Notes: generated from the sequence alone by a model not told the origin. A stretch of DNA of 9,292 nucleotides from Deltaproteobacteria bacterium (GCA_017861215.1 JAGFXN010000040.1:1-9292), one strand, 5' to 3'. Numbered from the stretch's first letter, positions 1 to 7,225 are shown. Program-made: numbers and translations.

Positions 1-734
1 AAGCCGAAGCGTTCACGCTGCCGGAACTGCCTGCCGAGCCGGAGGAGTTTTTGCCGGTGGACGAGCCCCGGCTGGCAGCCGCAGCGGATGTTTGCGGTGA
101 GATTCCGGCCGGAAATGATCTGCCGCAACACGAAGCGCCGCAAACTGTCGCCGCAGCGGAGACGACCGTCTCCCGCCCTGCTGTGCCTGGCGCCACACCT
201 GCCCGCTCGGGCTATAATCCTCTTGCCACGATTCTGACAGGTCGTGAAGTGTCCGAGGATGCTGAAGAGTCGTCCGTCATTCAGCAGCAGCTGCTTTCTG
301 CAGCTGAGGTTGAGGAGTATCTCTGCTTCAGGGTTGCTGATGAAGAGTATGCCCTGAATATCATGGCGATCAAGGAGATAATAAAGCCTCGCGAAGTGAC
401 GGAAGTGCCGCGTATGCCGGATTTTATCTCCGGTGTTATTTCGCTGCGCGGGGTGATAATTCCTGTCATGGATATGCGCCTCAGGCTCTCTCTGCCGGTC
501 CGGGGGGCAAAGGGGCGCGAACGGATCATCGTGCTGCGGACTGACGCCGGTTTCTGCGGAGTCCTCGTTGATGAGGTGGTGCAGGTGGCGAGGATCCGCA
601 AAGCAGATATTGAAGAGGCGCCTGCAGTACTGGAGGAGATAGACCGTGAGTTTGTCAGGGGTCTTGGGCATTATGACAACAGGATGCTTATTCTGCTCAA
701 TCTTGAAACCATCATTAACATCAACACTCATTAG
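1..734 (+). CDS. cheW: CheW-domain coupling protein with long N-terminal extension (5' partial)
   Basis: CheW proteins are cytoplasmic SH3-like adaptors that link chemoreceptor tips to the CheA kinase. The CheW domain fills about positions 312-731. Its conserved core is visible as CFRV..EEYALNI, IKEIIKP, and SLRG followed by IIPVMDMR, which matches the family NLRG...IPVVDLR signature. It is preceded by about 100 visible residues rich in Ala, Pro and Glu with no recognisable fold, probably a flexible linker or tail. The frame is open to the left edge (first full codon at 3), so I call it 5' partial. An in-frame TTG at 51 has GGAGGAG before it, but only about three bases away, which is too close for a good start. 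The stop is TAG at 732-734. A CheW of ordinary size is about 150-170 residues; this one shows at least 243. It could instead be the tail of a longer multidomain protein. The CheW-domain call is firm; the start is unknown. Confidence 0.88.
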   Translation, partial: AEAFTLPELPAEPEEFLPVDEPRLAAAADVCGEIPAGNDLPQHEAPQTVAAAETTVSRPAVPGATPARSGYNPLATILTGREVSEDAEESSVIQQQLLSAAEVEEYLCFRVADEEYALNIMAIKEIIKPREVTEVPRMPDFISGVISLRGVIIPVMDMRLRLSLPVRGAKGRERIIVLRTDAGFCGVLVDEVVQVARIRKADIEEAPAVLEEIDREFVRGLGHYDNRMLILLNLETIININTH

Positions 735-785
735 TGCCGAACGAGTTGTGTTGCGCTCTCAAGGGGTGCCTGGGGGTAACAAACC

Positions 786-1175
786 ATGAAAAATACACGC
801 ATTCTTGTTGTTGAAGACGAGGAGAGCCTGTTAAAGCTGGAGAGCATTCTTCTCGGCTCCAGAGGGTATCTGGTTACCGGCGTCAAAGACGGACTCGCGG
901 CTCTCAAGGCGCTGACTGAAAGCAGCTTTGATCTTGTCCTGCTTGACATAATGATGCCCGGCATTGACGGCTTCGAGGTCTGCCGCCGCATCAGGGAGAA
1001 TCCGCAGACACGAGAAATACCTGTTGTCATGCTGACCGCCAAGAAGAGTGCCGTTGACCAGGCAAGAGGATTTGAGGTAGGAGCTGACGCGTATCTCACC
1101 AAACCGTTCAAATCGATAAAAGTTATGGATATGATAGAGAGTCTGCTCGCCAAGCGACGCCAGGCAGGCTCATGA
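786..1175 (+). CDS. Single-domain response regulator (receiver only)
   Basis: This 129-residue protein is a stand-alone receiver domain with no output domain. All catalytic residues are present: acidic pair E10/D11 in VVEDEE, phosphoacceptor D54 in LLDIMMPGIDG, T84 in VMLTA, and K106-P107 in the TKPF motif. It should be phosphorylated on D54, most plausibly by the cluster's CheA. The helix-1 sequence after the acidic pair (EESLLKLE) resembles DivK/OmpR-style receivers more than the DSPTMRQ of the CheY at 7261, so the two receivers probably have different partners. The ATG at 786 is preceded by a G-rich Shine-Dalgarno stretch at 772-777. The gene begins 51 bases after the upstream cheW stop. 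Candidate roles are a second output regulator, a phosphate sink, or an adaptation-linked receiver; the sequence does not decide among them. Confidence 0.9.
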   Translation: MKNTRILVVEDEESLLKLESILLGSRGYLVTGVKDGLAALKALTESSFDLVLLDIMMPGIDGFEVCRRIRENPQTREIPVVMLTAKKSAVDQARGFEVGADAYLTKPFKSIKVMDMIESLLAKRRQAGS

Positions 1176-1204
1176 TCATGGCCAGACGGTAAAGAGGGTT
1201 TTTA

Positions 1205-1669
1205 ATGACCAGTGAAATCAAAGAAATTCAGGTAGCCTGTTTCCGGTTGGTGGATGATATTTATGCAGTGGATATCATGAGGATAAAGGAAATTATCCGT
1301 CCCCAGAAGCTGACATCCCTGCCCAAGGCACCGTCTTTCATCGACGGTGTCATCAACCTGCGCGGTGCGGTTATTCCTGTTGTTGACCTTCGAAAACGAT
1401 TCTGCATGCCGGAGCGGGAAACCGGTTCAGCCACCAGGCTTCTGATCGTCCGTCTTGCCGCCCAGACGATCGGACTGGTGGTTGATGATGTCACGGAAGT
1501 TATCACCGTCCCGGTAAAAGATATCAAACCGCCGCCTTCAGTCTCTGCCGGCGTGATAGCCGAGTATCTCCTTGGTGTCTGCCTTGCGGGAGAAGTTCTG
1601 GTTATGCTTCTTGATATCGACCGACTCCTGACAACCCATGAAGTTTCCGCGATTGAATCATTGTCATAA
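1205..1669 (+). CDS. cheW: CheW chemotaxis coupling protein (plain type)
   Basis: This 154-residue protein is made up almost entirely of one CheW domain, close to the normal family length. Motifs include CFRLVDDIYAVDI, IMRIKEIIRP, the NLRG motif at residues 51-54 and IPVVDLR around 57-63, followed by a second beta subdomain with GLVVDDVTEV. The family couples receptors to CheA in signalling arrays in the cytoplasm. The ATG at 1205 follows GAGGG at 1194-1198, and the gene starts 29 bases after the preceding receiver gene. It shares the IM.IKEII+P and RG..IPV.D.R blocks with the upstream CheW but diverges strongly elsewhere. The two are therefore not a recent duplication and could serve different receptors or different array positions. 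Confidence 0.93.
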   Translation: MTSEIKEIQVACFRLVDDIYAVDIMRIKEIIRPQKLTSLPKAPSFIDGVINLRGAVIPVVDLRKRFCMPERETGSATRLLIVRLAAQTIGLVVDDVTEVITVPVKDIKPPPSVSAGVIAEYLLGVCLAGEVLVMLLDIDRLLTTHEVSAIESLS

Positions 1670-1705
1670 TTATTCAGCCGCACCTTGTGAGGAGAGACGT
1701 TATCC

Positions 1706-2647
1706 ATGTTTATCAGTTGTCCGTTATGCAGAACCAGGTTCAAGTTTGACGAAAACAAGGTTAACAGTTCCGGAATAAAGCTCAAATGCAGCAGATGTGC
1801 CGCCATTTTCCGTCTGGCAGTTGACAGGGAGTCCAGGGCAGGTCGTCTTTCGGTACTGGTTGCCCATGAGAGTACGGAGTTCTGTGCAGCTGTGCAGAAA
1901 GTTCTTGCAGCTGAGCCGTTTGACATTATCTCCTGTCACGACGGCAAGGAAGCCCTGGATCTGGTGTTGAAGCTGCTGCCGGATGTGGTATTGCTGAATG
2001 TCGCGCTACCGACGCTGTACGGCTTTCAGATTTGTGAAGCGCTACGTGCGGAACCACGGACAGAGAGCATCAAGATAATCCTGCTTGCCGCGATCTACGA
2101 CAAGACCAAGTACAAGCGCTCGCCCCAATCGCTGTACGGTGCTGATGACTATATCGAGCAGCATCATATTCCGGATGCCCTGGCGGCAATGATCTACCGG
2201 CTGGCGGCAGACGCTGCTCCTGTTGCCGGGGGTAGTGGTGAAACCTCTGCCGTTGAGGAGGACGTTGCTAGCGCACCCGAAAGAATAACCCCTGCCGAAG
2301 CTGTCAGGCAGGAAGATGCAAGAAAGGTGCTGATGGCACAGCAGTCGACCGGCATCTCGGCAGAGGTTGACAGCCTGTACCGGGCGGAGCGTCAACTGGC
2401 AAGAAGCATTGTTTCGGACATCTCCCTGTATCGGGAAGCGGAACTCGAAGAGGCGGTCAGAACCGGTAATATCGAACTCTGTCTGGGTGTTGAGATACGT
2501 GATGGCCGTGCTATTTACGAGAGCAGGCTGCCTGAATCAGCCGCATTGCCGGTTGATTTTTATGCAGAGGCTTTGAACGAGCTTTTCAGCCAGAAGAGGC
2601 GTGAGCTTGGAATCAAGGATGTCGAGGTGCAGAGTGGAACCGATTGA
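1706..2647 (+). CDS. Zinc-ribbon / degenerate receiver protein with unrecognised C-terminal domain
   Basis: This 313-residue protein has three parts. Residues 1-40 form a short MJ0042/FdhE-style zinc ribbon with C5-x2-C8 and C28-x2-C31, which should bind one zinc. Residues about 48-165 follow a receiver-domain pattern (DVVLLNVALPTLYGFQIC; GADDYI) but lack the phosphorylation site. The phosphoacceptor Asp is N98, the acidic pair is H54/E55, the conserved Thr/Ser is A128, and the Lys-Pro pair is Q152-H153. It is therefore a pseudo-receiver that probably binds partners without being phosphorylated. Residues about 170-220 are a linker. Residues 221-302 (LARSIVSDISLY..., GVEIRDGRAIYESRLP, FSQKRRELG) look like a small folded domain I cannot name. 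The ATG at 1706 follows GAGGAGAG at 1689-1694. The end overlaps the next gene. A role in array assembly or localisation is inferred from context only. Confidence 0.85.
   Translation: MFISCPLCRTRFKFDENKVNSSGIKLKCSRCAAIFRLAVDRESRAGRLSVLVAHESTEFCAAVQKVLAAEPFDIISCHDGKEALDLVLKLLPDVVLLNVALPTLYGFQICEALRAEPRTESIKIILLAAIYDKTKYKRSPQSLYGADDYIEQHHIPDALAAMIYRLAADAAPVAGGSGETSAVEEDVASAPERITPAEAVRQEDARKVLMAQQSTGISAEVDSLYRAERQLARSIVSDISLYREAELEEAVRTGNIELCLGVEIRDGRAIYESRLPESAALPVDFYAEALNELFSQKRRELGIKDVEVQSGTD
2624..2627 (+). promoter_or_regulatory. Ribosome binding site choosing the HEAT-protein start
   Basis: GAGG lies six bases upstream of GTG 2634, inside the end of the preceding gene. This favours the GTG at 2634 over the in-frame GTG at 2601 or ATG at 2619. 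AGAGG at 2595-2599 is too close to GTG 2601 for good spacing. Confidence 0.5.
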
Positions 2648-4457
2648 TGATCTGCTGAAAAGACTTGAATCTGCAGATGAAGAAGAGCGGCGGCTGGCTG
2701 TCTCGGCACTGTCGGGATTCCCTTTTCATGAAGTGAGAAGTCTTGCTGTTGCTGCCCTGGGTGACGAAAGCTGGCGCGTCAGAAAAGAGGCGGTCGATCT
2801 TATCCTTTCTGTTTCACCGGGGGAGGATCTGGCAAGAGAGCTGATAACGCTTCTGGCCGTGCAGGGGAATGCCGGACTGAAGAACTCTGTCGTCGAAGTG
2901 CTGCAGATGGTAGGCGAGAAAATCCTGCCTCACCTGGTGGAGCATCTTGCCCATGAAGATGCCGGGGTACGCAAATTCATTGTCGATATCATGGGTGGGA
3001 TCGGTTCTGCGGCAAGTATCCCTGAACTGACAGCAGCCCTTGCCGACAGTGATGCCAATGTTGCGGCTGCCGCTGCCGAAAGCCTCGGTATGATTGGCGA
3101 TGCAGTAGCCCTGCCTGCGCTGCTGAAGGCTCTGGAGCGTGATGATCTTCTGATCCGCTATGCCATTCTCGAAGCGCTGGTCAAGATCGGCACTCCTGTC
3201 CCTCTCGGGGCAATTACTCCGCTTGCCGGCGATCCGCTGCTGAAAAAAGCCGTGTTTGAATGTCTTGGTGTTATCGGTGATCTGGCCTCGGCTCCTTTGC
3301 TCGTGGATGGTTTGAGCGACCGGGCGAGGAATGTCAGAGAGGCGGCGTTGACGGCTCTTGCTCTGCTCCGGAGCCGAACGGCTGCCGATCAGTTCAGGGC
3401 GTCCGCCGGCAAGAGACTGCAGGCGCTTGCCGGAACCGAAACCGTCGAATACCTCACGGCGATGCGTGAAAGTCCCGATACGAAGATCAGAACCTCTGCC
3501 ATTGTCATACTCGGCCTGGTGGGCGATCCTCGTGCGGTTGATGCCTTTATCACGGGATACCGGGATGAAAGCCTCCAGCTGGCAGTGCTGGCGGCGCTGC
3601 GTGGCATGGGGGGGATGATCGGCCCCCTTCTGTACAGCCGCTGCCTTTCTGCCGATGAGGAAGAACGCTGCATCATAACGCATATCGCCGGAGAGCTGGA
3701 ACTTGCGGAGTCCCGGGACATTGTTGCCGCCGCCATGGATGACCCTTCTGCTACTGTCAGGGCGCTTGCGGCTGAAGCTGTCGGCAAATCCGGGATGACA
3801 GAGCTTATCCCTGCGGTGGTCAAACTGCTGACCGATATGAGTGGCGAGGTGAGAAAACGTGCCACCGGAGCACTGGTGCGGCTTACGGATGTTGCCCGGG
3901 AGGATGTTGCTGCTGCAGCGCAACTGCTTGCTGAAGCGGAGAGTGCAGATTGCCGCCGGCAGGCCGTCAAGCTTTTCGGGGCGCTCAGGGATGTCGGCCA
4001 TCTGCATTTTCTCGGCAAGGACGAAGATGCACAGGTGCGGCGCGAAGCGATTACCACTCTTGGCGACATTCGTCTCCCTGACAGTGCCGGCAGAATTGCC
4101 ATGGCTCTGACCGATGAAGAGGCTGATGTCAGGGTGGCGGCGGCAACGGCGCTTGGCTGGAGCGGATTTGCAGATGAGACGCACTCCCTGCACCTGGCGC
4201 TCCTGGATCAGTCGCCACGGGTGCAGGTGGCGGCTATGAAAAGTCTCGGCCGGCGTCAGGACGCTGCAGCATTCACGACAATCGCCGCTTTTATTGAGTC
4301 GGCCTCAGGCATGCTGCAGATTGCTGCCATGCAGGCTGTCGTGCAGATTGATCCGGTCAGGGCTGTACTGTTGTTGCAGAGAGCGAAAACTGATCATGAC
4401 GAAGAGGTAGCAAGGGTTGCCGCCAATCTTCTTGATGTTCTTGAAGAAAGGGTTTGA
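2634..4457 (+). CDS. HEAT-repeat (PBS-lyase-type) scaffold protein
   Basis: With the GTG start at 2634 the product has 607 residues. It consists of tandem HEAT-like helical-pair repeats of roughly 30 residues from near residue 15 to the C-terminus. Units follow a pattern such as ALADSDANVAAAAAESLGMIG, LTDMSGEVRKRATGALVRL and LTDEEADVRVAAATALGWSG: a short D/E-rich turn, then VR.AAA.ALG. No signal peptide, membrane segment or catalytic motif is visible. HEAT arrays form curved solenoids used for protein-protein binding. The related PBS-lyase repeats occur in phycobilin lyases, but nothing here suggests pigment chemistry. The gene overlaps the preceding one by 14 bases and the following cheR by one, so its product is likely made in step with the Che proteins. 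Scaffolding of the chemosensory complex is inferred from context. Starts at 2601 or 2619 are alternatives. Confidence 0.88.
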   Translation: MEPIDDLLKRLESADEEERRLAVSALSGFPFHEVRSLAVAALGDESWRVRKEAVDLILSVSPGEDLARELITLLAVQGNAGLKNSVVEVLQMVGEKILPHLVEHLAHEDAGVRKFIVDIMGGIGSAASIPELTAALADSDANVAAAAAESLGMIGDAVALPALLKALERDDLLIRYAILEALVKIGTPVPLGAITPLAGDPLLKKAVFECLGVIGDLASAPLLVDGLSDRARNVREAALTALALLRSRTAADQFRASAGKRLQALAGTETVEYLTAMRESPDTKIRTSAIVILGLVGDPRAVDAFITGYRDESLQLAVLAALRGMGGMIGPLLYSRCLSADEEERCIITHIAGELELAESRDIVAAAMDDPSATVRALAAEAVGKSGMTELIPAVVKLLTDMSGEVRKRATGALVRLTDVAREDVAAAAQLLAEAESADCRRQAVKLFGALRDVGHLHFLGKDEDAQVRREAITTLGDIRLPDSAGRIAMALTDEEADVRVAAATALGWSGFADETHSLHLALLDQSPRVQVAAMKSLGRRQDAAAFTTIAAFIESASGMLQIAAMQAVVQIDPVRAVLLLQRAKTDHDEEVARVAANLLDVLEERV

Positions 4458-5332
4458 TGCTATTTTTAAATGATTCAGACATCAAGATGACGGATGAAGA
4501 GTACCTGCTTGTCAGGGATCTGATTTACAACTTCAGCGGCCTGTTTTTTGCTGAAGAGAGCAGGTTTCTGCTTGAGCGCAGGCTGGCCCAGAGGCTTGCC
4601 CATCATCAGCTGGCAACTTTCCATGATTACTACTACTACCTCCGCTACGACCAGAACAGAGAGCAGGAACTCTCTGACATCATGGATCTCCTCACCACGA
4701 ACGAGACGTATTTCTTTCGCGAATCGTTTCAGCTGAAGGCTTTTACGGATGAGATTATTCCCGAGGTTTCGGCGATAAAGAGTGCCAGAGGGGACAGAAC
4801 TCTCAGAATCTGGAGTGCAGGCTGTTCAACCGGTGAAGAACCCTACACGATTGCTATGCTGCTTCTTGAGAAACCGGAACTTGCCGGCTGGACGATCGAG
4901 ATCGTCGGCACTGACATAAGCCAGCGGGTTCTTCATCAGGCGCGTAAAGGTGTTTATGGCAACTCTTCCTTCCGGGTGACCGAGCCTGTGTACAAAAACC
5001 GGTATTTTCACGAGCAGGATGGCGGTCACCGGGTTGCCGACAGAATCCGTGAGCTGGTAACTTTCAGCAGGTTGAATCTTTATGATCAGAGCCGCTTTCT
5101 CTTTCTCGGCAAGATGGATATCATTTTCTGTCGCAATGTTATTATCTATTTTGACCAGCCTGCAAAAAAGAAAGTGATAGAACATTTTTACAGCACCTTG
5201 AACCCTGGGGGGTTTCTCCTGCTCGGACATTCGGAATCGTTGATGAATATTACTACGGCATTCAGTTTGCGTCATTTCAAGAACGACATGGTGTATGAAA
5301 AGCCTGCCAGATCAGAAGGGGAGTCGCATTGA
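4457..5332 (+). CDS. cheR: CheR chemoreceptor glutamate methyltransferase
   Basis: CheR transfers a methyl group from S-adenosylmethionine to receptor glutamates, opposing CheB. The 291-residue product has the usual length. The N-terminal helical domain (about residues 11-70) leads into the signature LLTTNETYFFRE at 78-89. The SAM-binding motif IWSAGCSTGEEPYTIA is at 118-133, GTDIS at 151-155, and the CRNVIIYFD motif at 225-233. The C-terminal LLLGHSESL is also typical. No TPR or other fused domain follows, so this is the single-domain type. I chose ATG 4457, which overlaps the HEAT stop in TGATG and follows AAAGGG at 4447-4452; TTG 4454 is the alternative. The stop overlaps cheB by four bases. 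The beta-subdomain loop around residues 183-198 (FHEQDGGHRVADRIRE) looks short, which may mean it does not use a receptor pentapeptide tether; this is inference. Confidence 0.95.
   Translation: MLFLNDSDIKMTDEEYLLVRDLIYNFSGLFFAEESRFLLERRLAQRLAHHQLATFHDYYYYLRYDQNREQELSDIMDLLTTNETYFFRESFQLKAFTDEIIPEVSAIKSARGDRTLRIWSAGCSTGEEPYTIAMLLLEKPELAGWTIEIVGTDISQRVLHQARKGVYGNSSFRVTEPVYKNRYFHEQDGGHRVADRIRELVTFSRLNLYDQSRFLFLGKMDIIFCRNVIIYFDQPAKKKVIEHFYSTLNPGGFLLLGHSESLMNITTAFSLRHFKNDMVYEKPARSEGESH
5316..5323 (+). promoter_or_regulatory. Ribosome binding site for the TTG-initiated cheB
   Basis: AAGGGGAG sits five bases before TTG 5329. The TTG opens directly into the conserved receiver start (KKVRVLVIDDS), and no ATG or GTG is suitably placed, so this strong site supports a rare TTG start. 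Confidence 0.7.
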
Positions 5333-6390
5333 AGAAAGTCAGGGTACTGGTCATAGATGATTCTGCTTTCAGTAGACGGACAATTGTCAGGCTGCTTGAA
5401 GAGATTCCCGGCGTGGAAGTGGCCGGCTACGCGATAAACGGTGAAGAGGGTCTGCGCAAGGCGATGGATCTGCGCCCGGATCTGATAACCCTTGACCTGG
5501 AAATGCCCGGCATGGATGGGTTCACTCTGCTCAGGATCATCATGAGCGCCTGCCCCGCTCCGGTTCTTGTCGTCAGTTCCCATAGCGATGACGAAAGGGT
5601 CTTCAAAGCCCTTGAACTGGGCGCAGTTGATTTCGTTGCCAAGCCGAGCAAGGTTTTGTCGGATCAGCTTCTTGAAATCCGGGATGAGTTGCAGCAGAAA
5701 GTCAGTACCATTCTCAACCTCAATCTGCAAGGCTTTAAGGCGAGAACCAGTGCCATCCTTCACGAGCCTGCCCCTGCAAGAAAAGCGGCAAAACTGCCTA
5801 GAGGCGGCATCCAGAAATTTGAACTTGTTGCCATCGGCTCGTCTACCGGGGGCCCACCGGCTCTCCAGAAGATTTTGTCGGAGATGCCTCATGAACTTCC
5901 TTTTGCGATGCTTGTTTCCCAGCATATGCCCGCCGGTTTTACCAAGACTTTTGCCGAGAGGCTGAACCGGATGTTCCCATTTACCGTGCATGAGGCTTCT
6001 GACGGCGAACCGGTCGTAAAGAATACGGTTCTTGTTGCACCTGGCGCTATGAACATGATAACTGTCCAGGTCAAGGACCAGGTGGTGGTCAGGCTCAAGA
6101 CCCCGACGCCAGAGGATAAATACAGTCCGTCAATCAATGTGATGTTGACATCGGTGGCACGTGTCTACGGAAGTCGGGCCTTGGCGGTAATCCTTACCGG
6201 GATGGGGAATGACGGCAGTCTCGGTATCCGGAAGATTAAGGAGCATGGTGGCGGCGTCCTTGCCGAGGCTGAAGAGTCATCAGTGGTTTTTGGCATGCCG
6301 CGTGAGGCAATTGCCACCGGCCTGGTAGACAAGGTTGTCCATCTGGATCAGATGGCGTCAAAAATAATCGAATTCTGCGGTTTCAGATAA
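5329..6390 (+). CDS. cheB: CheB receptor methylesterase/glutamine deamidase response regulator
   Basis: CheB removes methyl groups from receptor glutamates, and in many species deamidates receptor glutamines; phosphorylation by CheA activates it. The 353-residue product has the classic order. The receiver (residues 1-125) carries D10/D11, phosphoacceptor D56 in LDLEMPGMDG, S83/S84 and K105-P106. A linker spans about 126-162. The C-terminal esterase domain has the catalytic triad: S172 in IGSSTGGPPAL, H199 in SQHMP, and D295 in GMGNDG. All key residues are intact. Within the esterase, the common APG-D-RH-type segment reads VAPGAMNMI, and the usual PSVD block reads YSPSINVM, so the receptor-facing surface differs from enteric CheB. 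It starts at TTG and overlaps cheR by four bases (ATTGA), which suggests coupled translation of the opposing adaptation enzymes. Confidence 0.96.
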   Translation: MKKVRVLVIDDSAFSRRTIVRLLEEIPGVEVAGYAINGEEGLRKAMDLRPDLITLDLEMPGMDGFTLLRIIMSACPAPVLVVSSHSDDERVFKALELGAVDFVAKPSKVLSDQLLEIRDELQQKVSTILNLNLQGFKARTSAILHEPAPARKAAKLPRGGIQKFELVAIGSSTGGPPALQKILSEMPHELPFAMLVSQHMPAGFTKTFAERLNRMFPFTVHEASDGEPVVKNTVLVAPGAMNMITVQVKDQVVVRLKTPTPEDKYSPSINVMLTSVARVYGSRALAVILTGMGNDGSLGIRKIKEHGGGVLAEAEESSVVFGMPREAIATGLVDKVVHLDQMASKIIEFCGFR

Positions 6391-6391
6391 G

Positions 6392-6398
6392 AGGAGGT
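6392..6398 (+). promoter_or_regulatory. Strong ribosome binding site deciding the GAF-protein start
   Basis: AGGAGGT, a near-consensus Shine-Dalgarno, lies eight bases before ATG 6407 but only two before TTG 6401, so ATG 6407 is the better start. Confidence 0.75.
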
Positions 6399-6406
6399 AT
6401 TTGCAA

Positions 6407-7225
6407 ATGCTAGAAGAAGAATCCGGATACAGAGGGAAGGCAGAGGAGTTTCTGCAGGCATTCAAAAAAGGGGCGGAGTTTACCCATGAGCTGCTCAAGG
6501 AGAATGAACGTCTACGGTTCCGTGTGCTGGAACTTGAAAACGCCCTTGGCGATCATTCTGCCGGGGCAGGTGCAGAGCAGAGTTCCGTTCTGATAAGCCG
6601 CATCAAGGAACTGGAACAGGAAAAACAGGATATTCTGGATCGTATTCGCCAGGTAGAGGATGAAAACCAGGACTTTGCCAACCGTTACATTGAGATTGAG
6701 TCGGAAAACAACAACCTGGCAAATCTTTACATTGCAAGCTATCAGCTCCATTCGACGCTCGATTTCAAAGAGGTCCTGCAGATCATCATGGAGATCGTGA
6801 TTAACCTGATCGGCGCCGAAGAATTTTCGCTCATGCTGCTTGACGAGAAAAACGGCGATCTCCGGGCGGTTGCCTGCGAAGGGATGGATCGTGAGGAGAT
6901 CCCCCCGGTAACGCTTGGCAGCGGACTGATCGGTCAGACCGTGCAGAGCGGCGAAAGCTATTTTACGGAAAATATGGAAACTTATCAGCGCGACATATTG
7001 AATCCGATGGTCTGCGTGCCGCTGAAGATCAAGGATCATGTCATCGGTGTGCTGTCAATTTACAAGCTGTTGATTCAGAAGGATAAGTTTGCCCAGGTCG
7101 ATTATGAACTCTTCACGCTTCTGGCAGGTCATGCGGCGACGGCGATATTCGGCGCACGACTTTACTCGGATTCGGAGCGAAGGCTCTCTACCATACAAGG
7201 GTTCCTTGATCTCATTACCAAATAA
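6407..7225 (+). CDS. Coiled-coil and GAF-domain protein
   Basis: The 272-residue product has an N-terminal helical region (about residues 10-110). It is rich in Glu, Lys, Gln and Leu with heptad-like spacing (LLKENERLRFRVLELENAL; IKELEQEKQDILDRIRQVEDENQ) and is interrupted by a Gly/Ala stretch near 51-57. A GAF domain follows at about 112-258 (STLDFKEVLQIIMEIVINLIGAEEFSLMLLDE; GSGLIGQTVQSGESY; VCVPLKIKDHVIGVLSIYK). GAF domains bind small molecules or act as dimerisation modules. No kinase, cyclase, GGDEF or helix-turn-helix domain follows, and there is no signal peptide or membrane segment. This looks like a cytoplasmic dimeric sensor or adaptor feeding into the Che complex, which is inferred from its place 16 bases after cheB and 35 bases before cheY. 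The ligand cannot be named from sequence. TTG 6401 is an alternative start. Confidence 0.88.
   Translation: MLEEESGYRGKAEEFLQAFKKGAEFTHELLKENERLRFRVLELENALGDHSAGAGAEQSSVLISRIKELEQEKQDILDRIRQVEDENQDFANRYIEIESENNNLANLYIASYQLHSTLDFKEVLQIIMEIVINLIGAEEFSLMLLDEKNGDLRAVACEGMDREEIPPVTLGSGLIGQTVQSGESYFTENMETYQRDILNPMVCVPLKIKDHVIGVLSIYKLLIQKDKFAQVDYELFTLLAGHAATAIFGARLYSDSERRLSTIQGFLDLITK

Noticed and set aside
2814..4193. 459-codon reverse-strand frame
   Set aside because: It is antisense to the HEAT-repeat gene. Its length comes from the regular codon pattern of the repeats, and it has no domain or ribosome binding site.
5272..5991. 239-codon reverse-strand frame
   Set aside because: It is antisense to cheB, which has a complete receiver and catalytic triad on the forward strand.
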